Positions 7,766 to 17,953 of a stretch of 31,476 nucleotides of DNA are shown piece by piece. The translations under genes and the position numbers were made by a program. The stretch is from Owenia fusiformis (taxonomy: Eukaryota > Annelida > Polychaeta > Sabellida > Oweniidae), in contig CAIIXF020000092.1 in NCBI GenBank assembly GCA_903813345.2, positions 1 through 31,476 of the forward strand, given 5' to 3'. Below the pieces are notes generated by a model. The model had not been told where the DNA came from and did no database searches. It worked only from the letters and a program-made list of their open reading frames with translations. Position 1 is the stretch's first letter. Each line of letters begins with the position of its first letter.

Positions 7766-10653
7766 GTACGTTTTAAACCATTATCTAAGATTATAAAACA
7801 ATGGCTCACTTGCCAACAAATTAAATACAATGAAACGGTTAAAATGTGGTATTTGTTTTTTAGTATTCTTTTACGTAAACTCAGTTTTTTATGTTTTTCA
7901 GAGAGCATCAATTCATGTTATACCTGACACTCAATCCGAATACCCACTTCTGGTGTCTTTTGATAAACATGGTAAGATTTGTAGATTGTTGCTCATTTAT
8001 CCTCATTTTAGATACAATACTCCATATTCCCTTACCTGTCTTGAAGAAATAGCATAAAACGCCTATTATTATATCATTGCTAGAGATCCCTTGATTTGAT
8101 TGGCTGATTCAGTATCATGTCATCAAAAATACCATAGCGTATTTCACAGCTCACTGAATTATTAGATCATCGTAGTGCCCGCCCGGAAATTCTGAAAACT
8201 GCACTGAACGAAAATAAAAGTACTTTATAATAATACCGGTGTACGTAATTATTTTAGCTTATTGGTTTATGAAATACATATATATATATATTGATTAAAA
8301 TAAATGTTCTATATTTCTAGCAATGACATAATAAAACAAATATTTCATTCGGTGTTCGGGCAATACGACCTCAATCAATTTATGCACATTATGGCATTTC
8401 AAAAAATATACTGAATTGTTTTTCAAAGTCGATAAGCAAAGCAATGGAACCTTATTTTCGCAAGTATTAAGCAAATATTCCATTCAATGGAGGGCAATAC
8501 CTGTTCATCTTTCAATGATTTTTGCAGCATTTATTTCCCTCGCTCTACGGGCTGCGGGCAAAACATACTGCAAAAATCATTGAAAGATGAACAGGTATTG
8601 CCCTCCATTGAATGGAATATTTGCTTAATACTTGCGAAAATAAGGTTCCGTTGCTTTGATTATCGACTTTGAAAAACAATTCAGTATATTTTTTGAAATG
8701 CCATAATGTGCATAAATTGATTGAGGTCGTACCAAACACACAACTTCAAAAACACAAACGATTCTATGCAGCAGGAATTTTAGTTGTCTAATACGTTGAC
8801 CAAGTCACAATTTTGAAGTGAACATAGTGACCCATCAATGAAAAAACGGGTCCCTAAAATGGAGCCCTGGTGCACACCACCGGTTTTGGATATTCAATAT
8901 TTAATGATGGGAAAAGCTGATGAATCGAGTGAAGTCTTTGATAATATGTTAATGCCTTGTTCAAAATGAATGAACATTAACACTGTGGCAAAAAGGCTAT
9001 ATAGTAATCGAATCACCTGTAAGCTATGCTCGACTGTCAACTATCAACTGTCATTGCGTGAAATATCTCCTGTATCTCCCGTGTTTTAAAGACACAGCCC
9101 AGAGATTTGCTGGACCACTAGAATAGGTAGTACTATTTGCCACTCTACTATACAGGGCGTATAAAAAACGCAACAAGTAGTTACCTCGTAAAATTCCAAA
9201 ACTAGTGATGACTACATGAATTTCATTTGATGTACCATAAAGCCGTCTCTCCTCTTTGCAATGATATATCATTCATTCACATGTGGTAATGGTTTGGTGA
9301 GAAATCCTTCCATTTGCACAGTGGGTCAAAATCGACTCTGGGCCAAGTTTTAGATATTGCAAAAATCAGTGCAAGGGCTAAGTGCCAATGGAAGTTCCCC
9401 TGACTTTAATTGTTGTGACTTTTTCTTTTGGAGCTATCTCAGGAGCAACTGTGCTCACAATTCCTCAACCAGATATTGCAAAACCTCGAGAAAGAATTGC
9501 CCATGGACTGCTTTTCTCTACTTTAACTCACAGGTGATTCAGCGCTGAACCATGCATGACGTGGACAGATGAGCGCATCTTTATGTGCAAGGAAGTGGTG
9601 GCAATTTCGATGGGTATAGGATGTATTCTTGCAAGAGTATGAGTATGAACACTTAACTCACTGTCTATGCTACACCTGTTACACCTTCTTCTTTTGCAAT
9701 GTTTAAAACTTGGGTCCGAGCTGAATTTTGCCCCACTTTGCAAAATTAATGATTATTCGGCCAGCCATGACTCTCTGTGAATGAATGATATTCCATTGCA
9801 AAGAGGAGTAATTTGGCTTTTTGGTACATTGAATGGAAAGGATACAGTCAGCATTGGTTTTTATGTTTTCTTCCAATTTTGCATCGGGCTCCGTACCCTG
9901 ACTTGCGATGTTTATAACTTGGTCAAAAGCTAATTTTGGCCTACTTCATGTACTTGGCAAATGGAATGATTACTCGCCCAACCATGACCAAATATCAATG
10001 AATGATATATCATTGTAAAGAGGAAACACATGGCTTTATGGTGCATTGAATGAAATCAATGCTGTTATCACTGGTTTTGTGCTTTTCCGAGATAGCAATC
10101 TGTTGCGTTTTTTGATACGCACTGTATATGAGCTAATATAAGCTCAAGGCTAACAAATAGTCTGTCTACCACTGTCTACTATAAAAACTAATAACATTTA
10201 TTTTTGTCAGGAAACATCAACGGTAAATGGGTCGTAGAATCAATCACAAGTACAAAAATGGGTCTAATAATCGACTCTCCAAAAGACCACTCGTCCTACA
10301 ATGTGGCATACATCGAGGTGAAAAGAACCGGGCAGTATTTCATATATGGACAAGTTTTCTTCCATGGAGAAGATCATGAGATGGCCCATTGTTTGCACGT
10401 AGCTGATAAATACACGCCGTGTTCGGAGACTACATGCGGCGATCGGAAAGTGATGTGTTCCCGATCAGCGCCGGGACATCCCGAGACTAGAAAAAAAGTC
10501 CAAAATGTGAATACGAACTATATAGGTGGCGTTGTGTATTTACAAAAAGGATCCACCATCCGACTAGCAATTGACGTTGATCTGAATATGAACAAAGAGA
10601 AAGCAATTGTGCTGGACAAGTTAATGTGTTATTTTGGTGCCTTTGCAGTATAA
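7367..10653 (+). CDS. TNF superfamily ligand, three-exon gene
   Basis: A cytokine of the TNF family, expected to act as a trimer outside the cell. Exons are 7367-7765, 7902-7971 and 10211-10653, with GT-AG introns in phases 0 and 1; the joined frame encodes 303 residues. Residues 4-19 are a hydrophobic leader directly after the start (FTLTILIFGSVHS), then a polar stalk of about 110 residues and a basic cluster at 122-133 (RPRSVKRKKKGR). The TNF homology domain covers about 135-303: ASIHV first strand, GQYFIYGQVFF (the YxQVxF signature), a cysteine-rich loop (CLHV...C..C...C), GGVVYLQKGS and a C-terminal YFGAFAV, all hallmarks of the fold. Intron 2 contains an inverted repeat and a DNA transposon. 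The gene lies head-to-head with a TNF receptor. The last exon is present again at 16948-17390. Confidence 0.88.
7902..7971 (+). CDS. TNF ligand exon 2 (start of TNF homology domain)
   Basis: A 70-bp exon between the acceptor GTTTTTCAG and the donor CATG|GTAAGA. It encodes RASIHVIPDTQ and then EYPLLVSFDKH, the first strands of the domain. Phases are 0 in and 1 out. Confidence 0.8.
8276..8292. repeat. (TA)n microsatellite
   Basis: A short alternating AT tract in TNF intron 2, about 85 bp before the large inverted repeat. Confidence 0.7.
8364..8731. repeat. Inverted repeat, 164-bp arms with a 40-bp loop
   Basis: Arms 8364-8527 and 8568-8731 are reverse complements with two mismatches (162/164 by my reading). 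The loop 8528-8567 contains the left breakpoint of the 6.7-kb duplication at 8539. Frames crossing the arms in both directions are mirror images and not genes. Confidence 0.92.
8764..8910 (-). pseudogene. LINE reverse-transcriptase remnant
   Basis: The minus strand near 8838-8885 reads GGVHQGSILGT, matching the RT motif GVPQGSILGP, then a short open stretch to a stop. It has no recognisable flanking domains. It is a small, old fragment and is repeated in unit 2. Confidence 0.5.
9153..10124. mobile_element. 972-bp TIR element with TA target duplication
   Basis: The left end CAGGGCGTATAAAAAACGCA mirrors the right end, whose reverse complement begins CAGTGCGTATC and then AAAAAACGCAACA. TA flanks both ends (9151-9152 and 10125-10126), as in Tc1/mariner-type elements. 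Internal subrepeats recur (AATGATATATCATT, GAGGA..., ...GGCTTT.TGGT.CATTGAATG). There is no transposase frame, so it is non-autonomous. It sits in TNF intron 2. Confidence 0.8.
10211..10653 (+). CDS. TNF ligand exon 3 (bulk of TNF homology domain)
   Basis: The acceptor is TTTTTGTCAG, and the first two bases complete a glycine codon from exon 2. It encodes 146 residues and a TAA stop. The exon is identical to 16948-17390. Confidence 0.88.
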
Positions 10654-10870
10654 ACTGTATTCTAACCACATATGTCCATGCTACTCATGTTAATAATACA
10701 TGACACCGTTGTTGTTGGTAACTTCGAGGCGAGGTTGAAGGGCATACGTACATTGACCGGAAAATCTCCACTCCAAAAGTGAGTGTTCTCGGACCGCGTG
10801 TTCTTCCAAAGCTGCGTATTCGGTAGATATTTAGGAACAATGAGTCGACATCTACAGCGTGTCTTTGGAT

Positions 10871-10876
10871 ATTAAA
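10871..10876 (+). promoter_or_regulatory. Candidate polyadenylation signal ATTAAA
   Basis: Lies about 220 bp after the TNF stop codon. This variant of AATAAA is the closest candidate seen. Confidence 0.35.
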
Positions 10877-10930
10877 GACTAACATATTTTCGTAGCCATA
10901 AAGACATAAACACATTCCAAAAGGTTTGTT

Positions 10931-11210
10931 TCGTTATCTTTTTACTTTCCTTTTGATGTTGTCTTTATACGAATGGTTTGACATTCTGCCAAAGTCTCAA
11001 GTGATTGACCCAGATGTTGCATTGGCATATCCTTCCGCAATCGAAGAATTACAGCATTTGCCTATTGATATCAAATATTTTGGCATGTGTTGTAGTTCTT
11101 TCGATTGCGGAAGGATACGTAATCTCTGTGTTAAAAACTTAAGACTTGGCAGAGTATCAAACCATTCGCATCAAGACAACAATGAAAACGAAAGTAAAAA
11201 TATCATAAGT
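10931..11210. repeat. 280-bp foldback palindrome, copy 1
   Basis: Arms 10931-11062 and 11082-11210 align as reverse complements along nearly their whole length with scattered mismatches. The best block is an 18-bp perfect match (11028-11045 with 11100-11117). The 19-nt loop contains TTGATATCAA. An open frame runs through the plus strand, but in this copy its ATG is absent (ATT at 10914-10916). Confidence 0.8.
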
Positions 11211-11707
11211 TATTGAATGATTTGAAGTGCAATACAATATATATTGCGTTCGAGAAATTCTGTATTAGCACGAGACCTTCAAATTATTTTATAACTTTTT
11301 TATCGTGTGATCTTATGAGGCCAATACATTTTACTTAGGAGATAATCCATAGGAAATATTCTAAATTGCTCTGAGATTGTCCCCTGATCCGTACCAATAT
11401 ATTCTGTATAGCTACAAAGATGATCAATCCCGTACCAATACAAGGTGAGGGGACAATCTCAGTAGCAATACTATAAGTTATTGAATGATTTGAAGTGCAA
11501 TACAGGATATATTCTGCTCGAGACGAAGTCGAGTGCCAATACAGAATATCGAGACAGAATATATCCTGTATTGCACTTCAAATCATTCAATAACGTTTTT
11601 ATCGTGTGATCCTCTGTATTGCTACTGAGATCGTCCCCTCCGTACCAATATTGCTACGGAGCTGATCAACGGGGACAATCTCAGTAGCAATAAAGATTGT
11701 TACAGCA
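11205..11707. repeat. Two tandem diverged units of about 240-270 bp, copy 1
   Basis: Both units start ATAAGTTATTGAATGATTTG, pass through TTTTTATCGTGTGATC and end GGGGACAATCTCAGTAGCAAT (about 11205-11471 and 11472-11707). Each contains two internal inverted repeats. Non-coding. Confidence 0.65.
11477..11594. repeat. Hairpin with 40-bp perfect arms, copy 1
   Basis: Arms 11477-11516 and 11555-11594 are exact reverse complements. The 38-nt loop has its own small stem (CTCGAGACGAAGTCGAG). It lies within the second of the tandem units. Confidence 0.85.
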
Positions 11708-11772
11708 CAAGAACTGATCAGAGGGCTTCATTTTGCAGATCATGCGATAGAATAATGTACTTGTTGCATGTA

Positions 11773-12678
11773 CACTAAAACCTATGTAACGTGAACATTT
11801 TTTGCCGTGAAAAAATGTTCACTGTTAGTAAGTGTTCATTAAAGCAAGAATTTGATTTCGCGGCATTTTGCCGTTTTACATTTAGAGACCAGGCTAAAGG
11901 GAGGAAGGATAATCAATTTAATGTATTTTCAAGATAACCCATGACACTCTAGCGAAAAGTTTTTGTTTTGTTAAAGTGTTATATGTATAAACTGACTTAT
12001 TTTAGACTGACTGTCATTTAAATCATCCTTTTATTGTTAAATTTGAGACTCTTTGTAATTCTCATTGGGATGATCCAAACATTAAATGTATTGGTTCGGA
12101 TCAAGGGACAATCTCAGAGTGGAATAATTGACTCAGTTAAACGATTTAATGTAAAGGACATGATAGAGTCAATTAAAGGTGATCATTTTGATTTTAATCT
12201 ATTGATAAGGATGAGAAAAATATGAAGTTTGGACTAAGCAGATTGATAATAGTTAACCAGATTATCTCCAAAGCAATTACGATCGATGCTAGACGAATAT
12301 GTCTTACAAAACAAAGCTTATCAAGAATTATATTAATAAGTCAAACCTGTTTCAACACAAGGGGAGATGAACATCTCAAATCGACATTTTAATTATTTTT
12401 TTCGGCAGGTTATACATGTATAAATATAGACTGCTCAACTCTAATAAGGCAGTTGCAGAAAATCTGCGAGAAATGTCTGATTCAATGTGAACTAGAGACA
12501 GAATAAATCAATCGATTTTGCCAAGATTTAGTGTTCACTGTTCACAGTAGGTAGGTGTTCATTTATAGGATTGTACTTTAACATGAGAGTCAATGGGAGA
12601 AAAAGGTTTTGCCGAAAAAAAGTTCACTGTTCATAGGTGTTCACTAGAGAGATGTGTTCACTAACTTAGGTTTTACTG
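11773..12678. mobile_element. 906-bp TIR element (Tc1/mariner-pogo-like), copy 1
   Basis: It begins CACTAAAACCTATGTAACG and ends with a right end whose reverse complement begins CAGTAAAACCTAAGTTAG. TA is duplicated on both sides (11771-11772 and 12679-12680). Subterminal GTGTTCACTGTTCAC repeats are present. No transposase; a short TTG-started frame at 12034-12225 has no support. Confidence 0.8.
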
Positions 12679-12837
12679 TATATTGTGTATGTATGTATAT
12701 CTTTATTGCCCTTTATGAAAAGGAGATACATGTATACAGTGTACAATGAAAATAATGCTGATATAACATTAATGTTAAATGAACATAGAATAAAAATATA
12801 TACAATATATAAAACACACTTTATACGTTAGATGTGT

Positions 12838-13440
12838 GCTAACCATCTTCCCCAAGGTCGATGTAAGCATCTCATCTAATGAACCACAGACGATATAAGA
12901 TGCTACCGCTACCTCATCGTCCAATTACAACCCTCAATGAGATCATTTATGCAGAGATCATAATTGAAAAAGTAAAAAAAGGTTAGGTTAAGAAAGGTTA
13001 AGTATGTACATACAATTTTATACATTATATAATACTCATTTTGTGCAGAGATCATAATAGAAAAAGTAAAAAAGGTTAAGTATTTACATACGTTTTATAC
13101 ATTATATAATACACTTATCTCATTAGTTGAGTGCAAACCATCTTCCCCAAGGTCGATGTAAGCATCTCATCCAATGAACCACAGACGATATAAGATGCTA
13201 CCGCTACCTCATCGTCCAATTACAACCCTTAATGAGATCATTTTGTGCAGAGATCATAATTGAAAAAGTAAAAAAGGTTAAGTATGTACATACGTTTTAT
13301 ACATTATATAATACACTTATCGCATTAGTTGAGTGCAAACCATCTTCCCCAAGGTCGATGTAAGCATCTCATCCAATGAACCACAGACGATATAAGATGC
13401 TACCGCTACCTCATCGTCCAATTACAACCATTTGAGAGAT
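12838..13440. repeat. LINE 3'UTR tandem repeats, three copies (copy 1)
   Basis: A block of roughly 90 bp (CATCTTCCCCAAGGTCGATG...CGTCCAATTACAAC) occurs at about 12844, 13140 and 13343, spaced by about 296 and 203 bp. A partial spacer block (AGAGATCATAAT.GAAAAAG) is repeated between the first two. Confidence 0.8.
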
Positions 13441-13608
13441 CATTTGTTCAGAGATCACAATTGACAGTAGATATAGATTAAGTATGTACATATGGTTTAT
13501 ACCTTATGTATATAAAATATATAGATAGATATAAAATACTTGACGCATTAATAAACAGATTTCAACCCATGGTTTGCATTAAAACGCATCCGAAATCATA
13601 TAAGTCAG

Positions 13609-15276
13609 TTATGAGTTGCCTTGCAAGCACGAAGCACGGAGGTGGTATTGCTCTTGCACGATAAGTGAAACCCCTCTCAAAAAATCTAAAGACCGGGGAT
13701 CATTTCTAAAGTTAATCCCTAAAATATTGTTAATATTCATCTCTATACCAAACTTTTGGCAGTGCTCATTTAGTTTACGTCTAAACGGGGTATAGCTATT
13801 TGCTGTGCACGTTAACATAAAATGGATGACATTTTCCTGTTGAAACGTATTACACATATAACATAATTTTGACTTGTTTTCTCCGCCTCGATATTTTGTT
13901 CCTAGAGTATGTTCGTTTGTCAGAAGTTTAACCATAATTTTGCAACCACCGAGGGCAACAGGGAACTTTCTGGCAACACACCACCATATATTTGGACTCA
14001 AAGACCTAAAATCATTCAACCTAAATAGTTCAAGACCAGTATACATAATTGATCTAACAAACGTCCTCTGTATTTGTGCTGTCGAAAGTTCTGTAAAAAC
14101 AATTTTCTTCCACCTTTGTTTGGTGATTCGAGTTTTACAGTATAGCATATCGAGAATGTATTTATCCAAGTTGTATTTTATAGCACATATGAGCATGTTA
14201 CGGATAGGAGAAAACACATCAAAATTTGTTTTCATATACGTCAATTTTATCAACCGTATCGTGAATATGTGTTTGTAAATATTTGAGCAATGGAGTTGTA
14301 AAATACTAAAGAAAAACATCATTCGGAGGAAATCTATGTAAAAGTCTATATCAAGTAACCCAAGAGGAAATGTTGAGACTGGATTGCTAGCAGATTGGGA
14401 AAGGGATTGAATCCTCCGTCCAATGCCTCTCTGTACTATGTTTAATTGTTCAATATCTTTTTGATGATAATTGATTACCGGAGCACCGTATGTCATACAG
14501 GGTATGGAATAAGTTTTGTATATCTGACATGCTGAAGTGGGAACAAGGCCTCCGCATTTACTTCCAATTCCCAGAAGGGCATTAAACTGAGATTTTCCTT
14601 TTTTGCATTTATCATTTACATAATTACTGATGTCATTATCTACAGACAGTGGTATACCAACGTGTTTAGCATAATTAGATTTTTCGATCGGTACACCTCC
14701 AATGTTTAGCTTTTGAGTGGCTCCCAATTCGATTTTACTGTTAAAAACAAGATATGTGCACTTTTGTGGATGTACTTCATATCTCCATTGATTGCTATGT
14801 TTAGTAAGTGCGTCCAATAGGACTTGCATATTTTGAAATGAGTTTGATAGGATACACATGTCATCAGCGTAGCATGGACTGACACAGCTGGTGTCTCCTA
14901 TGGTGGACCCAATACTTAGTTTAATCATGGTTTCAATAATGTCAGACATGTATAATTGATAGAAGAGCATTGACAGCACGCCACCTTGATGTACACCTTG
15001 GAGAATAGGAAATGAATTTGAGCGCGCACCACCTACTAGAACTGCGCACCTATAGTGTTTATATAAATTGTACAATATGTTCCAAAGTTTTCCAACAACG
15101 CCACTTTTGTGGAGCTTAAAAAATAGACCATCTATCCAAACAGAGTCGAAGGCTTTGCGAATGTCTGTTATTGTAATGACTACCATTTTACCCTGTTCGA
15201 CATTATCTGAAATAGTCTCCTGCACCAATAAGGAAGTGTGAACAGATGAACATTTTTCAACCGATGCCCCTTGTAA
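13609..15276 (-). pseudogene. LINE ORF2 C-terminal fragment (RT to zinc motif), copy 1
   Basis: The frame is open from the joint at 15276 to the stop at 13609 (539 residues from the first Met). It contains DIRKAFD, QGVHQGG and CYADDM (the YADD of RT) and a C-terminal CYMC...HFMLTC zinc motif. Upstream RT, endonuclease and ORF1 are absent because the duplication unit ends here. It differs from copy 2 by one residue (GIPLS versus SIPLS). Confidence 0.85.
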
Positions 15277-15305
15277 CTCGCTCTACGGGCTGCGGGCAAA
15301 ACATA

Positions 15306-15469
15306 CTGCAAAAATCATTGAAAGATGAACAGGTATTGCCCTCCATTGAATGGAATATTTGCTTAATACTTGCGAAAATAAGGTTCCGTTGCTTTGATTA
15401 TCGACTTTGAAAAACAATTCAGTATATTTTTTGAAATGCCATAATGTGCATAAATTGATTGAGGTCGTA
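15306..15469. repeat. Single arm of the large inverted repeat (unit 2)
   Basis: Copy of 8568-8731. It has no partner arm nearby on this side, although it can still pair with 8364-8527. Confidence 0.9.
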
Positions 15470-15501
15470 CCAAACACACAACTTCAAAAACACAAACGAT
15501 T

Positions 15502-15648
15502 CTATGCAGCAGGAATTTTAGTTGTCTAATACGTTGACCAAGTCACAATTTTGAAGTGAACATAGTGACCCATCAATGAAAAAACGGGTCCCTAAAATGG
15601 AGCCCTGGTGCACACCACCGGTTTTGGATATTCAATATTTAATGATGG
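15502..15648 (-). pseudogene. LINE reverse-transcriptase remnant (unit 2)
   Basis: Duplicate of 8764-8910 with the same GGVHQGSILGT trace. Confidence 0.5.
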
Positions 15649-15890
15649 GAAAAGCTGATGAATCGAGTGAAGTCTTTGATAATATGTTAATGCCTTGTTC
15701 AAAATGAATGAACATTAACACTGTGGCAAAAAGGCTATATAGTAATCGAATCACCTGTAAGCTATGCTCGACTGTCAACTATCAACTGTCATTGCGTGAA
15801 ATATCTCCTGTATCTCCCGTGTTTTAAAGACACAGCCCAGAGATTTGCTGGACCACTAGAATAGGTAGTACTATTTGCCACTCTACTATA

Positions 15891-16861
15891 CAGGGCGTAT
15901 AAAAAACGCAACAAGTAGTTACCTCGTAAAATTCCAAAACTAGTGATGACTACATGAATTTCATTTGATGTACCATAAAGCCGTCTCTCCTCTTTGCAAT
16001 GATATATCATTCATTCACATGTGGTAATGGTTTGGTGAGAAATCCTTCCATTTGCACAGTGGGTCAAAATCGACTCTGGGCCAAGTTTTAGATATTGCAA
16101 AAATCAGTGCAAGGGCTAAGTGCCAATGGAAGTTCCCCTGACTTTAATTGTTGTGACTTTTTCTTTTGGAGCTATCTCAGGAGCAACTGTGCTCACAATT
16201 CCTCAACCAGATATTGCAAAACCTCGAGAAAGAATTGCCCATGGACTGCTTTTCTCTACTTTAACTCACAGGTGATTCAGCGCTGAACCATGCATGACGT
16301 GGACAGATGAGCGCATCTTTATGTGCAAGGAAGTGGTGGCAATTTCGATGGGTATAGGATGTATTCTTGCAAGAGTATGAGTATGAACACTTAACTCACT
16401 GTCTATGCTACACCTGTTACACCTTCTTCTTTTGCAATGTTTAAAACTTGGGTCCGAGCTGAATTTTGCCCCACTTTGCAAAATTAATGATTATTCGGCC
16501 AGCCATGACTCTCTGTGAATGAATGATATTCCATTGCAAAGAGGAGTAATTTGGCTTTTTGGTACATTGAATGGAAAGGATACAGTCAGCATTGGTTTTA
16601 TGTTTTCTTCCAATTTTGCATCGGGCTCCGTACCCTGACTTGCGATGTTTATAACTTGGTCAAAAGCTAATTTTGGCCTACTTCATGTACTTGGCAAATG
16701 GAATGATTACTCGCCCAACCATGACCAAATATCAATGAATGATATATCATTGTAAAGAGGAAACACATGGCTTTATGGTGCATTGAATGAAATCAATGCT
16801 GTTATCACTGGTTTTGTGCTTTTCCGAGATAGCAATCTGTTGCGTTTTTTGATACGCACTG
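15891..16861. mobile_element. TIR element with TA target duplication (unit 2)
   Basis: Duplicate of 9153-10124, one base shorter because of the T-run indel. Confidence 0.8.
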
Positions 16862-16947
16862 TATATGAGCTAATATAAGCTCAAGGCTAACAAATAGTCT
16901 GTCTACCACTGTCTACTATAAAAACTAATAACATTTATTTTTGTCAG

Positions 16948-17390
16948 GAAACATCAACGGTAAATGGGTCGTAGAATCAATCACAAGTACAAAAATGGGT
17001 CTAATAATCGACTCTCCAAAAGACCACTCGTCCTACAATGTGGCATACATCGAGGTGAAAAGAACCGGGCAGTATTTCATATATGGACAAGTTTTCTTCC
17101 ATGGAGAAGATCATGAGATGGCCCATTGTTTGCACGTAGCTGATAAATACACGCCGTGTTCGGAGACTACATGCGGCGATCGGAAAGTGATGTGTTCCCG
17201 ATCAGCGCCGGGACATCCCGAGACTAGAAAAAAAGTCCAAAATGTGAATACGAACTATATAGGTGGCGTTGTGTATTTACAAAAAGGATCCACCATCCGA
17301 CTAGCAATTGACGTTGATCTGAATATGAACAAAGAGAAAGCAATTGTGCTGGACAAGTTAATGTGTTATTTTGGTGCCTTTGCAGTATAA
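16948..17390 (+). pseudogene. Orphan duplicate of TNF ligand exon 3
   Basis: Identical in sequence to 10211-10653, including the TTTTTGTCAG acceptor and the stop codon. No leader/stalk exon or 70-bp exon precedes it in unit 2, since the duplication starts inside TNF intron 2. It could only be expressed as an alternative last exon spliced from 7971, which would give the same protein with the same 3' end. It is probably non-functional. Confidence 0.8.
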
Positions 17391-17607
17391 ACTGTATTCT
17401 AACCACATATGTCCATGCTACTCATGTTAATAATACATGACACCGTTGTTGTTGGTAACTTCGAGGCGAGGTTGAAGGGCATACGTACATTGACCGGAAA
17501 ATCTCCACTCCAAAAGTGAGTGTTCTCGGACCGCGTGTTCTTCCAAAGCTGCGTATTCGGTAGATATTTAGGAACAATGAGTCGACATCTACAGCGTGTC
17601 TTTGGAT

Positions 17608-17613
17608 ATTAAA
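17608..17613 (+). promoter_or_regulatory. Candidate polyadenylation signal ATTAAA (unit 2)
   Basis: Duplicate of the signal at 10871-10876. Confidence 0.3.
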
Positions 17614-17650
17614 GACTAACATATTTTCGTAGCCATAAAGACATAAACAC

Positions 17651-17953
17651 ATGCCAAACGGTTTGTTTCGTTATCTTTTTACTTTCCTTTTGATGTTGTC
17701 TTTATACGAATGGTTTGACATTCTGCCAAAGTCTCAAGTGATTGACCCAGATGTTGCATTGGCATATCCTTCCGCAATCGAAGAATTACAGCATTTGCCT
17801 ATTGATATCAAATATTTTGGCATGTGTTGTAGTTCTTTCGATTGCGGAAGGATACGTAATCTCTGTGTTAAAAACTTAAGACTTGGCAGAGTATCAAACC
17901 ATTCGCATCAAGACAACAATGAAAACGAAAGTAAAAATATCATAAGTTATTGA
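17651..17953 (+). CDS. Possible small secreted-type ORF (100 residues) inside a palindrome
   Basis: ATG at 17651 opens a frame with a leader-like start (MPNGLFRYLFTFLLMLSLYEW), then a polar part with CCSSFDCG and a later cysteine, and a hydrophilic end. An in-frame TAA lies five codons upstream, so this ATG would be the start. In unit 1 the ATG is ATT. The frame lies almost wholly within a foldback palindrome, which weakens the coding case. I recognise no family. Confidence 0.2.
   Translation: MPNGLFRYLFTFLLMLSLYEWFDILPKSQVIDPDVALAYPSAIEELQHLPIDIKYFGMCCSSFDCGRIRNLCVKNLRLGRVSNHSHQDNNENESKNIISY
17668..17947. repeat. 280-bp foldback palindrome, copy 2
   Basis: Same structure as 10931-11210. 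The two substitutions near its left edge (17653 and 17659) lie just outside the arms. Confidence 0.8.

Larger units (their letters stand above)
8539..15276. repeat. Tandem duplication, unit 1 (6738 bp)
   Basis: Direct copy of 15277-22013. Differences found: one T fewer in a T run (9858-9862 versus 16596-16599), 10916 T versus 17653 G, 10922 A versus 17659 C, 13553 A versus 20290 C, and 14658 C versus 21395 T. The joint at 15277-15278 shares CT with both parental breakpoints. Confidence 0.95.
12701..15276 (-). mobile_element. LINE, 3' part, truncated by the duplication joint (copy 1)
   Basis: The 3' terminus on the minus strand has the GTATCTCCTTTTCATAAAGG block and a short (ATAC)n tail. It includes a 3'UTR with tandem repeats and the C-terminal two thirds of ORF2. 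The element ends at 15276 where unit 2 begins; the same LINE continues past 22013 in unit 2. Confidence 0.85.

Noticed and set aside
8295-8739. Two minus-strand frames of about 62-64 codons as paralogous small proteins
   Set aside because: They arise from the two arms of the inverted repeat and are unrelated to real coding sequence.
12034-12225. 63-codon plus-strand frame with a hydrophobic start, and its copy at 18771-18962
   Set aside because: It begins at TTG, has no upstream ATG, and lies wholly inside a TIR element.
12838-13440. Regularly spaced repeats as a CRISPR array
   Set aside because: The units are about 90-200 bp with similar spacers, in a eukaryotic LINE 3'UTR.
13874-14278. 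134-codon plus-strand frame, and its copy at 20611-21015
   Set aside because: It is the antisense shadow of the LINE reverse-transcriptase frame.
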